From: Eutypella sp. D-1
Lineage: Eukaryota > Ascomycota > Sordariomycetes > Xylariales > Diatrypaceae
NCBI GenBank assembly: GCA_023313575.1
Contig: JAJTTP010000003.1
Coordinates: 992,001 to 1,056,000 of the forward strand
Reading direction: 5' to 3'
DNA: 64,000 nucleotides
The position numbers were made by a program, and so were the translations under genes. The notes under the pieces were generated by a model. It was not told the origin of the DNA and did not search any database. It saw nothing but the letters and a program-made list of their open reading frames with translations. Below, piece by piece: positions 44,086 to 55,166 of this stretch. The number at the start of each line of letters is the position of its first letter. Position 1 is the first letter of the stretch.

Positions 44086-46941
44086 ATGGGGGACGACTCC
44101 AGGATCCCCGATAGGCCGCGCTCTAAGACGGTGCCAAAGCTCGCCAGATCCGCAGAGGGCTCTCAGCCTTGGACCACCACACGCTGTCATCGCCTGCTTC
44201 GGCCATTAGTATCTCGCATCGCTTCCCTAAGAAAGGATATAGCAGTATCATTATCGAAACCCGCCGAGCAATCACCAGGACTGCAGAGAACCGGCGCTAA
44301 GCGACACAGCAGTGATTGCGACTGGCTACTACCGAACAAGAAAGCGAGGCTCCATCGTACTTACTCACAAAGGCGGCCCCGGGGGTCTACTCAGCAGGCG
44401 TCCAGCTCCGATGGAAAATCTCCAAACTTCAGGGCAGCGGAATGCTCGCGGTCCTACGGGACAGCGAAACTCCGCGGCGAGATAGTCCCGCCTACCCCGT
44501 TATTGCGCCGGGCACGTCATCATGTTGTGCCGTCACCGTCGGTGGACCCCAGTACGTCTAGAGAACCACGACAAGTCCCCCAGAGCATCTCACAGGCTGG
44601 AGACGCCAAGGCGCGAAGGAGACAGACATTACCCCAGAAACAGCTCGATGACCGCTTGGCCGCCCTAAAGCCTGGGCTGCCGCCCGCAAGGCACAGCGAC
44701 TATGAAGCCATCTACAGGAGTCTAGAAACGCTTTTGGCAGCGACTAACGCGAGCCCGAGAGAGAAACAGAGCCGAGGGCCAATGTCATTCTTAGACATGT
44801 GTCTCAGAAAAGTTCCACAGTACATCACGGAACTCGAGGCCTGGGAGCGGAGTGAGGCGGAAGAGAACGGCACATTCTCTGCGCTCGAAAACACGGATAC
44901 GTCTACGCACATCTACGGCTATCTCGAGTCCCTAGGGGCTAGCCAGGGGTGGCGACATCTAAGAGTTGTTGTCCGTGCAGACGGGCTCAAGGCCGTCAAG
45001 GATGCGATCGCCGAGGGTCTGTTCGACGACGCGTTTTTGGAGCTCCTCGTAGATCTATGTGTAGTTACCGGCGCGCCGAAAGAAGCCGAGGAGCTCCTCG
45101 AGGCCATGATCCACCGCGAGTACCCCTGCCCCGACACGCCGGATACCTCATTTGGCGAGCTCGCGTCGACTCAGCCGCTGTTGACGCTCTGGTCATACGC
45201 TAGCCAGGCCGACCGCACCCCGTTTCTCCTCCGGCAGCACGCTCTATTGTTATCAAGTGGAAACATACCATGCGACTGGCTCGGCACGCGGGAATTCGAG
45301 CGCGTTTGGAACCTGGCTATCCAGGGCATATCGAAAGCAGAGGACGCGAACGAGGCCACGGAATTTATGATCAGCTCTATCTCACTACTATGCACGCGCA
45401 AGCGGAGGCCGGGAGGGCGCGGCGAGCAGCCGCAGCCGGAGAGGGAACTGGCGGCCGCTGGCCAGCAGGCGCTGGCCAGCGCATTGGCGACTATGGCTGC
45501 CATGAGCTCGTTGGGCGAGAACGGGACGCAGCCTTCGCACCCGGGGTCTGAGGACGAGGTTGCCGAGATTCTGTGCGTCGGGAACAGGCTGCGGTACATT
45601 CTCCAGGTATCCCTGGCCGAGGTCACCACCTCGAGCCGAAGCCAGGCTGTCATCGGCGCCCGCCTGCTACACCTCGCGCTCTTCCTCTCCTCGACGGAGC
45701 GCTGGGACGAAGAGGTGGCGAGTGCCGTCAAGGAAAGCATCGAAGTTATCGACAGGCAGCAACGCGCAGGCGACTATACCGCTTCCACTAGAGCCGGAGA
45801 CCGACTGTGGCAACAATACGACGCCATGATATCGTTGGTGTCGTCCACAGCCCGGAGCCGGGCCAGGGGCCTGTCGCTACCGTCCCACGACTGCCTAGAC
45901 GCCCTGTTCCGGCAGTTGGGCGAGGCGCTCGACCTCGGCGAGGACGGCATTCTGGGCAGGATGAAGGCTGCGGCGGCGTTCACTCTCGCCCAGCAGACGC
46001 ACAACGTCCGGGATCTAATCTACGCAGAGAAGCTGAGTCTGGGCCCTTCCCGCTCTTCTTCCACCGCCAGAAGCGATGGCGCTATTGGCAAGACGAGTGA
46101 TGATGACCTCCTTGTCGAAGAGCCCCAGCCACGCCCCCTCTTCGCGGGATACCGCTGGGACGCCTCCATCGGCGAGTGGGTAACCGTAAGCCCCGTCAAG
46201 CGGCGGCCGCGACAGACGACGGGAAGGAGACTGCTCCGATCATCCACAGGTAGCCTCGGCTTGAAGCCTTACCGTCTAGACCGTGACCAGGATCATGACC
46301 AGGACTTATCTCAGGACCAGGACCTCCTGCCCACACTGGCTAAAAGAAACGCCGCCCGCTCGGGGCACCCGAGACCAAGCAACACGATCGCTAGTATACA
46401 CCGTATGAAGAAGGGAGAAGACTTAGGACTGGACAATGGCGACACCAGGAACAGCTACGTCAGACGAAGGCATTCGTCCTGCCCGCAGGAGGTCGGCCGG
46501 ACTAGGATTAAGGCCAAAGGTCCCGTCATCGTACATGGCGACCCGATCACGCCGCCGCGTTCCTTCAGGCATATCTACATGTCTACAACGCACCCCGACT
46601 CACCGAGATCAGTATCAGTACCCGTACCCACACCTATAACCGTGCCGACGCCAAAACCAGCGTCAGCGCCGTCAAAGCCGAAGGCGGCAGGGGCGGGGGC
46701 GGAGCCGAAAACGGAAGACCCTTTGTTGGACGAGCTCGGCCGGGAGGATGACAAGGAGAACCGGGGCTGCATCGGACGTCGAGACGGGCCGCGGCTAGGG
46801 TCAGCCTCCACGAAGAGGATCGGCGGCGTATTAGCCCCGTCTACGAGGATGGTGCGTCGTACTGCCAGCAGTCTCTTGAGGAGGAGTGTCGTTAGTGCGA
46901 GCGGTGGTGATGTTTCGAGCGAGGACGAGCTTGGCCTGTGA
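44086..46941 (+). CDS. uncharacterised fungal protein with a KEN motif
   Basis: I do not recognise this family. It is a single open exon of 951 residues, starting at the first ATG of the frame (MGDDSRIPDRPRSK, context CCATGG). The open frame extends 60 bases upstream without an ATG. Residues 1-180 are basic and Ser/Pro-rich, with nuclear-localisation-like clusters (NKKARLHRTYSQRRPR). About 190-660 is predicted mostly helical and globular (blocks PMSFLDMCLRKVPQYITELE, FDDAFLELLVDLCVVTGAPK, FERVWNLAIQGISKAEDANE, RLRYILQVSLAEVTTSS), suggestive of a helical-repeat fold but with no repeat I can define. A GYRWDASIGEWVTVSPVKR motif is followed by a disordered tail with an Asp-Gln repeat, VHGDPITPPRSFRHIYMSTT, and DDKENRG (K890-E-N892), a candidate APC/C KEN degron, then a basic end. 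A nuclear, cell-cycle-regulated protein is an inference only. Confidence 0.72.
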   Translation: MGDDSRIPDRPRSKTVPKLARSAEGSQPWTTTRCHRLLRPLVSRIASLRKDIAVSLSKPAEQSPGLQRTGAKRHSSDCDWLLPNKKARLHRTYSQRRPRGSTQQASSSDGKSPNFRAAECSRSYGTAKLRGEIVPPTPLLRRARHHVVPSPSVDPSTSREPRQVPQSISQAGDAKARRRQTLPQKQLDDRLAALKPGLPPARHSDYEAIYRSLETLLAATNASPREKQSRGPMSFLDMCLRKVPQYITELEAWERSEAEENGTFSALENTDTSTHIYGYLESLGASQGWRHLRVVVRADGLKAVKDAIAEGLFDDAFLELLVDLCVVTGAPKEAEELLEAMIHREYPCPDTPDTSFGELASTQPLLTLWSYASQADRTPFLLRQHALLLSSGNIPCDWLGTREFERVWNLAIQGISKAEDANEATEFMISSISLLCTRKRRPGGRGEQPQPERELAAAGQQALASALATMAAMSSLGENGTQPSHPGSEDEVAEILCVGNRLRYILQVSLAEVTTSSRSQAVIGARLLHLALFLSSTERWDEEVASAVKESIEVIDRQQRAGDYTASTRAGDRLWQQYDAMISLVSSTARSRARGLSLPSHDCLDALFRQLGEALDLGEDGILGRMKAAAAFTLAQQTHNVRDLIYAEKLSLGPSRSSSTARSDGAIGKTSDDDLLVEEPQPRPLFAGYRWDASIGEWVTVSPVKRRPRQTTGRRLLRSSTGSLGLKPYRLDRDQDHDQDLSQDQDLLPTLAKRNAARSGHPRPSNTIASIHRMKKGEDLGLDNGDTRNSYVRRRHSSCPQEVGRTRIKAKGPVIVHGDPITPPRSFRHIYMSTTHPDSPRSVSVPVPTPITVPTPKPASAPSKPKAAGAGAEPKTEDPLLDELGREDDKENRGCIGRRDGPRLGSASTKRIGGVLAPSTRMVRRTASSLLRRSVVSASGGDVSSEDELGL

Positions 46942-49900
46942 GTTCCTGGCCAAGGTATACATGCATACGCACACGTGGACTTGGGATCTAGCGAAGGTGG
47001 CTAGTGCATCATGTTGTATCTATCGACCGACCGTAGTCGACTATAGCTATGATAGAATAATACCTATATCGCGATGGCGCGTCGACCCTAACCCTACAGT
47101 GTTTTTTTAAGGATTATGCATGCCTCTACCTTCCCAATGGTAGCGAGTGACAAGAACTCGACGGCGATAGGGTTCTCTAGAACGAGCAAATATGGGTGAG
47201 GTTAGAAGCCAATGCCCGGCGCGCTCAAGGATCACCTGCCTTTAGCACGCGATGCCCTGACTGGATGGACGCCTTATGTGGGTAGAACGGCAGACGTGGT
47301 CGATAGTAGGATAGTTGATTGTTTGAGAATGTACGAAGATAGCATACGCTATGAGGCTCCATAACCATCGTCACCCTACCTTCTACCTACCTACTGCCCG
47401 AGATTCTGGTCCAGATCCCACATCCCGTCCTGGCCCTCGCCCTGGCCCCGCCGCCCCAAAACGGAATAAAACGAAACATACTAGGTTTCGCGACCCGGCC
47501 AGCAGCAATATAGCTAGCCACGGCCGCGGGCTAACTGTCTACCATGGGGAGATCTCCCGAAATCGATAGCGTTCTGGTCTAGGCTAGCCGGCACCGCCTC
47601 CGAAACACTTGACAATCTCACCATATGTCGCTGCGACGACAACCCCCGCGCGCCAGCATCGACGACGGCAAGGCGTCGCGGCGGCTTCTTGTAGTGTCCA
47701 CGTACGCCCTGTGTGTATTCTCATTCTAAAAAAAAATATAAACTGCGTCTAGGGTCGGGACCGGGGTTGGAGCGGCAGGTGGGACATACAATGAAACTGG
47801 CCAAAAAGGCAGGCAGACAAAACCTCCTCGAGTCGTCATGGTCGCCGTGGGAACGTGTCAGCCTAGGGTAGACAATTTAGGTGGGCGGGGGGCCGGGGGG
47901 CTGATAAGTTGAAGTTCGTGACATCTTCACCCTGGCCCGCCGGCCTGTACGTTTGCACAAACGAGCAGATGTTGATACCGTCGCCATGGCCATCCATCGC
48001 GAAGGTTTATCATCGCACTTCCTCAGTACAGCATCCCCCGCCTCTTTCGCGTGTCTTGGTGTTTCATCACGCCGACCCACGCTGTCTAAACTGGCAAGTG
48101 GTTTTTGCTCCTATAAAACAGACGCCTATATGTCGAGGATGAGAGTTACGTATGAAGGCACATCAACAGGATATATAACGTAATAATGCATAGGCAAGCA
48201 CGCGTCTTTACCACCTCCCACCTCAAGCAACGGGCCACTACTCCGTCTCCGTATAGCGAAGAGATAACGAAAAGGTATGAACCCAAAGGATATAATACTA
48301 TTACGCTCCACTCTTGGCAGGCCTGCTATATGAAACATTTTATAGTTCTTGAGCTCTTGGAAGATGAGAGCCGGGGGGTCCGCTAGACCCCTAAAAATAA
48401 AACCCACGAGAAAGACGGATGGGCAGATCCTCTAATTGTTTTTAGCAAACAAACCTCGGTCCCGTTCTTTATTGTCGGCCGGGCCCCACGGCCGCTCGCC
48501 CATCCCGCGGGGACACCCGAGAGAAACATGCTTATATGTAGGACCCCCAACGCATGCACGTGAAGCAATTGATCGCCGTATCATTCTAGGGAAGATGTAC
48601 AACATATGGAACCTGGGGGTTTTGCAGTTCTCTGCCTGCTGGGCGGGTCATTCGCCTCAGTTTAGTTATTATCTATGCACGTGGTCGTAACCTCTACCGC
48701 CTTCGCCCGCCGACCACGGTGACGGCATCTCCCATAGAAAGCCCAGGGTCGGCGGCTGTGCAGATTAGTTTAATACGGAGTCATTAAAATGACCCCCCTT
48801 CAAGTGTGCACCGTATAGATGAGCAGGAGGATCGCCGCGTCCGCACGGAAGGTAGCATCGCGCAGAGCGTGTTGCGGTCACCCATTCCTCCTTTCCATTC
48901 ACCTATCTACTAACACGTCAAACGGACGGTGCCTTTGATGGTTGGCAGGGACATTGGGGAGGTTGAAATTCGTGTTTCTTACTCTCCCTGCCCCATTTCC
49001 TTGCTTCTCCAATTCCACCACGATCCCGACTCGACGCTGGGATTGAAAAGGCGAGGTACTTAGGGCTATCTATCCGTATCTCCCTTCTCGATGCGACGAT
49101 AATAAGTCATATGTATGCGTTGGCGTGTGGAAATTAAAAGATCGAGTTGGCCACGTCGACGACGCCCGTCGATTACTTGCTTGTTTCCTTCAAACACCTT
49201 GAAACATGCCCTACTAAATGGTCGGCCATCTTTTCAGACATGTCTCGGACCCAAACAGCCAGTCGACCACAAACGCAGACCAGGTGCTTGCTCAATTCTC
49301 AGATGGGATTGGATTTCTTTTTCTTTTCTTTCCCTTCCAAAAACTCCCTTCAGGACGTGTAATTAGACCGGCAAGACTTGCAGCTAAATAAGTAGTTCTA
49401 TGAAGGGCAGGGTGTCTTTCCAGCCAACCCTTCCTCCCGGCCCTTCTGTCTGCCTCGGTGCCCACACCCCCGCTCACACACTCCCCTAGGAGATACGGGG
49501 AGAGACAATGGCTGGATGTCGTACGTCGTTTGACCGTTCAGCCCTTCATTACGTTGTTGTTTTAGCGTCGATATACATATACAGGAACACGCGCGGAGAA
49601 TCCGCAACTACGTAGATCCATGAAGTAGATCGATACAGGTAGTCTCGAGAGGGGGTTGGGGTGCAATCTAGATTTTGACCCTCATACATGATGATAACTA
49701 CGTAGTCTTGGTAATTACGAAGTAGTGAGAAGTGGACCGCTAAACGATGCACAGCGCCTCACCGTCCTTCGCTATCGCCCTTGCAGCATAGGTGGGCAGG
49801 CGAGTAGACGACTACTATACGAGAGTAGCTTCTTTTCCTCAGTGGCTTTGCCAGGGAGGGCCATTCCATCCTGAAAGGATCGTCCGTCGCCTGGTGGCGG

Positions 49901-52900
49901 GGTGACGGGCAATACGGCCACGATTCGAGCATCATTTTCCCGATCTGGTTAATTTTCGGGCTGTGGGTGCAGGAGTCGTGCTTATGAACGCCTAGAGAGT
50001 GTATTTTAACAGCAAGCAGGCAAGTCGAGCTGGGGCCGGTAGGTCTATTAAAAATGGCTAAATGCCATGAAACCACGGCGGCCTGGCGGCGGGCGGCCTC
50101 GGTGTTTACGTAGGCTCGTGGGCATGGGGCGGGACTTTCCCCATGCAGCACTTGAAGTAATGCAGAACATCAATTTGCAAGATTCGGTTTGTTACTGGTT
50201 GGTCAACAGGTCGGCCGGCACCTCAGTAGTGGCCTCGGCGCTGTCCCCAGTGGCTTGCGCTTCGTAAATGCGCTATTTAGGACGATGATTGGGCGTCAAA
50301 ACTTTTTCTTGGATGCGCCACTTCCCTTCCAAGCCCGCCAATCCGGATCAGTTAGTCGTCCCCCCATTTCATCGTATTCTCATCGGGCAAGTCGGGCAGT
50401 CGGTGATGCCCTTTTCTTTCAATCTCATTTTCCAGAGCGTACGATAGGACGACATCCCTGTTGGCGCCTGTTTCAAGATGAACGGCCACTCTGCAAATAA
50501 AAAGCCACAATCAGAAGGTTTCATGGCGCGAACCGTACGATGATATCAGCAGAAGGGACAATTGGCGAACGACCGGTGGTTTAGTATTTCGGGCTGTTCA
50601 TCTATCACTGACGGGCCAGCGGAGATGATGAAACTGAAGTCATTTCCGGCGCACCTTGACAATGGCTTTTACACACTCTCCTGTAAATATACTATGTCAG
50701 TATGAAGGGCAGTGCCTACCCATGCTGGTATGTGCTGGAGAATTCGGAATAGAAAATCGAAGCGGAATGCGGGATGGAAGGTCGTAGATGGGGTCTGCTG
50801 GCTCTGATGGGCACTTGTTTCTCATAGCCGGGGGGGCCCACATAGGCAAATGGACTCGAAAACCTTTGGGGGACCGAAGAAAGCAGAAAGGGTCAAGATG
50901 ACCATCGTGATGGCCCTACAACTGCTAACTAGAGTAGGAACCGAAATATCCACAGTCAGATCCTCACTAGCACGCGCCACGTTCAGCTTAGTGGACTTCG
51001 TATAAAGCGGCGATGGATGAATAAGAACTTAGGTATGCATAATATACCGGACTCCCGTTGCATACTAGGTAAGTAGCCGTACCTTGCATCGGTAATGTCT
51101 CTCTAAGGCGCATATGGTAGGTGCACAAGTCCAGAGCAACACGTCCTTGTTCTAGAAGGTAACCCTAGCATGCCAACCCTTATTATCTTCTTTCAGGTTT
51201 GTACGTCAAGCATGGCCATCATCAACCAAGATTATGAGGTTGGCCCGGTATGCTGTCACTTGTTCCCGCTTATGGTTATCGCGATTGTCATCGGAGGTCG
51301 TAGGCCGTTGGTAGATGCTCTCTTCAGTTGGCTGGTTGGCTATGGCTTTGAGTTTCAACAAAGATTTGTAGTTTGAAGGATAGGAGCACCAACCCTACGA
51401 ATCATAATCGAGAGAAGAGGTACACACACTTGACACACTGCCTCACTAAATCACCTGGATTCGATTGGTGGTAATACATAATGATCCACGCAACCAGAAC
51501 TCTCGGCGTGTTCGTTCGTCTTAAGATGGCTAGAACAAGCTAGAATATGCGGTCCCAGAATACATATGTCCCTTCTCTCGTGAATAACCACCAATGATTA
51601 TCAATGGCGTATGCGAAAAATGCAGGGAACTACAGGGCACAGCAAACTGATGAAAGACCCAACTACCGTACTACCAAGACTACTCAATACGTACAAGTGT
51701 TCTTTATTCTTCGCGTTTCACCAAACCTGAAAACAGTTTGAAAACAACCTAAGCATGATGAAGGTGTTTGGGCGCTTGATGGTGAAATCGAGAAGGTCTC
51801 GATGAAGTTGTCGAAAATGACTTCAATGTTGTTTTGGCGATGTATCTGTGTATGCTATTAGAAGAATGGATTCAACTATCACTTGGAAAGCAAAAGTTAC
51901 GAGAGTTGCATAATTACAGAGTCTTTTACCCTGTTGACTGTATATTTGTATTTATATGTATTTAGTAGGTGATCTTCAACGATGCGGAGCCGGGCTTGCC
52001 AAGGCCAAGGCGGCTTGCTTGGATCAGTGGATCACAGATTACTTAAGATACATAGTACACACCTAAGTTTAACCTGCACAGGAAGTAGTGTACCTGCGTA
52101 ATTGGAGAATACCGGGAGTGGAGTGGGAATCTGAAGTGGAGATCTGAATTAAATGTACGCAGGGCAAGCCAGGTAGATAGGTACCTAAGCATGTACCTAA
52201 GTCGTTAAAGTAGGGAAGTACTCACGGTATTTAGCGTGAGGTCTCTTCTACATAGCGCGTCACGGGCGGCCAGGGGTTAAGCCTCTCCAGGGGCCTCTCC
52301 AGGCCTCTCCCATTCCAATTGTTTGGTTCTTCTTCCCTACCTGCCCTACCCGTGCGTGGATTTACTTACCCTTTTCAGCCTTTCATCCTCACCTTCCACC
52401 CTCCCGCTCCCACTTCCCTTTTCAACACCACCCCCCCTTTGGACTTCTCGATAGGTGCACGTTCTACTTCACTCGTTTACGTAGAGCGCGCAGACCTCAT
52501 TCGGTCCCTTTTACAATCTTCGGATCTATTCTCGGGGCAGCTTAAGTATAGGTGGTACATTCTTTAAGTCCAATTGTGGGCACAGACACACCTTCCTTCC
52601 ACTTACCACGGTCCATATCACGGTCTATACCACGGTCTATTCTCTGCCCTAACTCACTCACTTATACACCCGACCTGGAAGTATCAGACTAAAGGGATCG
52701 TGACGCATCCTCCATTCCACCCCTCCGGTACATCGTCAGATCGTACTATCATCTTGCACCATACTTCCCCTCCCTATCCTGGCTTGCCTGGTTCGCTCTC
52801 TGGCTCGTCCATCGTCCCATTGGTCATCATTGTTGTTTCCTCACACACCCCCCCTCCACCCACCCACGCCCATTCATAGGGATCAAGAGAGATATTATTA

Positions 52901-53315
52901 CTCGGGTCGTTCCCTTCTTCGTCGACTCGATTCCCTTCTCTCTTCTGCAACGTTAACTGGAATTGGGCCATTTCCAAAAGTCGTTCGGCTCCGTAAATAT
53001 TTTCGACTTCAGTCACGGCTTCTTCTTGGCAGCAGGCTGTTGAGGGGTTCCTTTTCGTTCATTCCTCTTCTAAACGGCTGACCAAGTTGACCTTTGTTCG
53101 CTGCACGTTGCGACAAACAAACCCGATTGTGAACCGGTACACCGACCCATTCATTTATTGACCATTTATGATAAGGGCCATTGTATCTACTATTGGCCTT
53201 TGTCACATTGTCTGGATAACATAACTGAGGTCTAGACCCGGACCGAACTTGCTGGTCTAGACTTTTTTCTCCCTATTATTATCAACATCAACATTAACAA
53301 CAACATCTTAACATC
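46942..53315. other. 6.4 kb gene-free interval
   Basis: No gene is supported between the uncharacterised protein and the ferric reductase. Open frames are under 135 codons and unconserved. The left end has two perfect ACCCTA units (47085-47096) followed by a T-run and several short stems (CTACC/GGTAG near 47125-47142; GTTCT/AGAAC near 47200). The right end (52290-53315) is CT-rich and should include the promoter and leader of the reductase gene, with GATA-type TGATAAG at about 53167-53173. TGAAACA heptamers occur at 48331 and 49200. Confidence 0.5.
47085..47096. repeat. telomere-like ACCCTAACCCTA run
   Basis: Two perfect head-to-tail ACCCTA units (the C-strand of the TTAGGG telomere repeat) lie 144 bases past the stop of the uncharacterised gene. 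It is too short to be an old telomere by itself. Explanations include a telomere-factor binding site, an interstitial telomere scar, or a telomerase-RNA template on the plus strand. Confidence 0.7.
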
Positions 53316-55166
53316 ATGACTTCATTCGGCACGATTTGGGCGCGCGCAGGAGAAGGAGGAGGTAGTGGCGGAGGCGGAGCTGGAGGAGAAGGAGGAGGTG
53401 GTGGTGGTAGCGGCGGTAGCGGAGGAGCAGCAGCCCCTGGTGAGGGACAGGCTGCGGGATGGACACCAGACATGGAGAACGAGTCGCTATCCAATTTCCT
53501 TCTGGTTGTTTGCGGCGGCATCTCGATTCTGGTCATCATATGGCGTGTCACCACCCTACTGAACCAATACGTACGGACCGCCGCGTGTCTCACGAACGAT
53601 ACGCAGCGATACTTCGCTAGACCGTCGCGCAAATTCTCGTGGCTGAAGAAGAACATCCTCTACGCCCCGATTTTCAGCAAACGACACAACCGCGAATTTC
53701 AGCTGAGCAGCGCTATCAATATGGGAACGCTGCCTACCCGGTTCCAGTTCCTCTTCCTTCTCGCCTACTTGGGCCTCAACGTCGCCTTCTGCGTCATCAA
53801 CATACCCTGGACCGAAACGTTTTATGACGCTGCTAAACAGGTTCGGAACCGGAGCGGTACGCTGGCCACCGTCAACATGATCCCCCTATTCCTCATGGCT
53901 GGCAGGAACAACCCGCTCACCCGCCTTCTGGGGATGTCGTTCGACACCTTCAATCTGATGCACCGGTGGTTCGGCCGCATCGTAGTCCTTGAGTCTGTTT
54001 GCCATGTCCTGTGTTTTTGGGCGGGGTCTGCTTCGAAAAGTGGTAGTTGGGCTGCTGCATTCAAGACGTCCTACACCGTGCCGTACATGCTATTCGGCTT
54101 GGTGTCCGTGTTTGCCTTTGTGCTCATCTTTTTCCAGGCCGCGAGCGTCGCCAGGCACGCCTACTACGAGATCTTTAAGATCTTGCACATTCTACTCGCG
54201 ATTGCCGCCACGGTCGGCCTGTACTACCACCTCGATATCAAGGGACTCAAAGCTATTCAGTGGTTGATTCCCGCTATTGCTATCTGGGGTGGTGACCGTT
54301 TCCTTCGATTTGCCCGCGTCATATACCGCAACGTTGGCAACGGCGGCACGCGGGCCCTAGTCGAAGCTCTTCCGGATAATGCTGTTCGAGTAACAGTTAC
54401 AATGGCTCGCCCTTGGACCTTCCGCCCCGGCCAGCATGCCTACCTATACATGCCAACCATCAGCTTCTGGCAGTCACATCCCTTCAGTTTGGCTTGGAGT
54501 GATGAGACCCAGAGCCTGACGGAGGAAAGGCTCGCCATGAACAAGCAGGACGTGCTGGCGATGCGCCAGACCACGATGTCCTTTATCATTCGCGGACGAA
54601 CGGGCATGACCGACTCGCTCTATCAGAGAGCCGCGACAAGCCACGACGGGCGGGTCATGACGAGCTGCTTCGTGGAAGGCCCGTACGGCGGGGAGCACTC
54701 TATGCACTCGTACGGCAGTGTCGTTATGTTTGCCGGCGGTGTCGGCATCACGCACGCGGTGCCACACATCCGGGACCTAGTGGCGGGTTTCGCAAACGGC
54801 ACGGTGGCCACCCGCAAGATCGTCCTGGTGTGGATCATCCAGACGCCCGAGCACCTAGAGTGGATACGCCCTTGGATGACGGAAATCCTCGCGATGGACC
54901 GGCGGAGGGAGGTGCTGAAGATCATGCTCTTCGTCAGCCGGCCCCGATCGACCAAGGAGATCCACAGCCCCTCGTCGACGGTGCAGATGTTCCCTGGCCG
55001 GCCGAATATCGAGACGCTGCTCGCCATGGAGACGGAGCAGCAGATCGGCGCCATGGGCGTTTCGGTCTGCGGACCCGGCTCCCTCAGCGACGACGTCCGC
55101 CTCGCTGTCCGCCGGAGGCAGGAGTACCAGAGCATCGACTTCATCGAGGAGGCGTTCAGCTGGTAA
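53316..55166 (+). CDS. ferric/cupric reductase-type transmembrane flavocytochrome
   Basis: This is an intronless gene of 616 residues of the FRE/NADPH-oxidase superfamily: electrons pass from NAD(P)H via FAD and two b-hemes across a membrane to Fe(III) or Cu(II). Seen here: a Gly-rich extracytoplasmic N-terminus (about 12-46), a first membrane segment at about 58-80, then a ferric-reductase membrane domain with two H-x13-H pairs (H216/H230 in HRWFGRIVVLESVCH; H291/H305 in HILLAIAATVGLYYH), which ligate the two hemes. The FAD motif is HPFS (388-391) after RPGQHAYLYMP, the NADPH-binding GGVGI at 474-478, and the C-terminal CGPGS at 585-589. All key residues are present, so it should be active. 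No cleavable signal peptide is obvious. Substrate and membrane (plasma or vacuolar) cannot be set from sequence. No siderophore or iron gene sits next to it. Confidence 0.93.
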   Translation: MTSFGTIWARAGEGGGSGGGGAGGEGGGGGGSGGSGGAAAPGEGQAAGWTPDMENESLSNFLLVVCGGISILVIIWRVTTLLNQYVRTAACLTNDTQRYFARPSRKFSWLKKNILYAPIFSKRHNREFQLSSAINMGTLPTRFQFLFLLAYLGLNVAFCVINIPWTETFYDAAKQVRNRSGTLATVNMIPLFLMAGRNNPLTRLLGMSFDTFNLMHRWFGRIVVLESVCHVLCFWAGSASKSGSWAAAFKTSYTVPYMLFGLVSVFAFVLIFFQAASVARHAYYEIFKILHILLAIAATVGLYYHLDIKGLKAIQWLIPAIAIWGGDRFLRFARVIYRNVGNGGTRALVEALPDNAVRVTVTMARPWTFRPGQHAYLYMPTISFWQSHPFSLAWSDETQSLTEERLAMNKQDVLAMRQTTMSFIIRGRTGMTDSLYQRAATSHDGRVMTSCFVEGPYGGEHSMHSYGSVVMFAGGVGITHAVPHIRDLVAGFANGTVATRKIVLVWIIQTPEHLEWIRPWMTEILAMDRRREVLKIMLFVSRPRSTKEIHSPSSTVQMFPGRPNIETLLAMETEQQIGAMGVSVCGPGSLSDDVRLAVRRRQEYQSIDFIEEAFSW

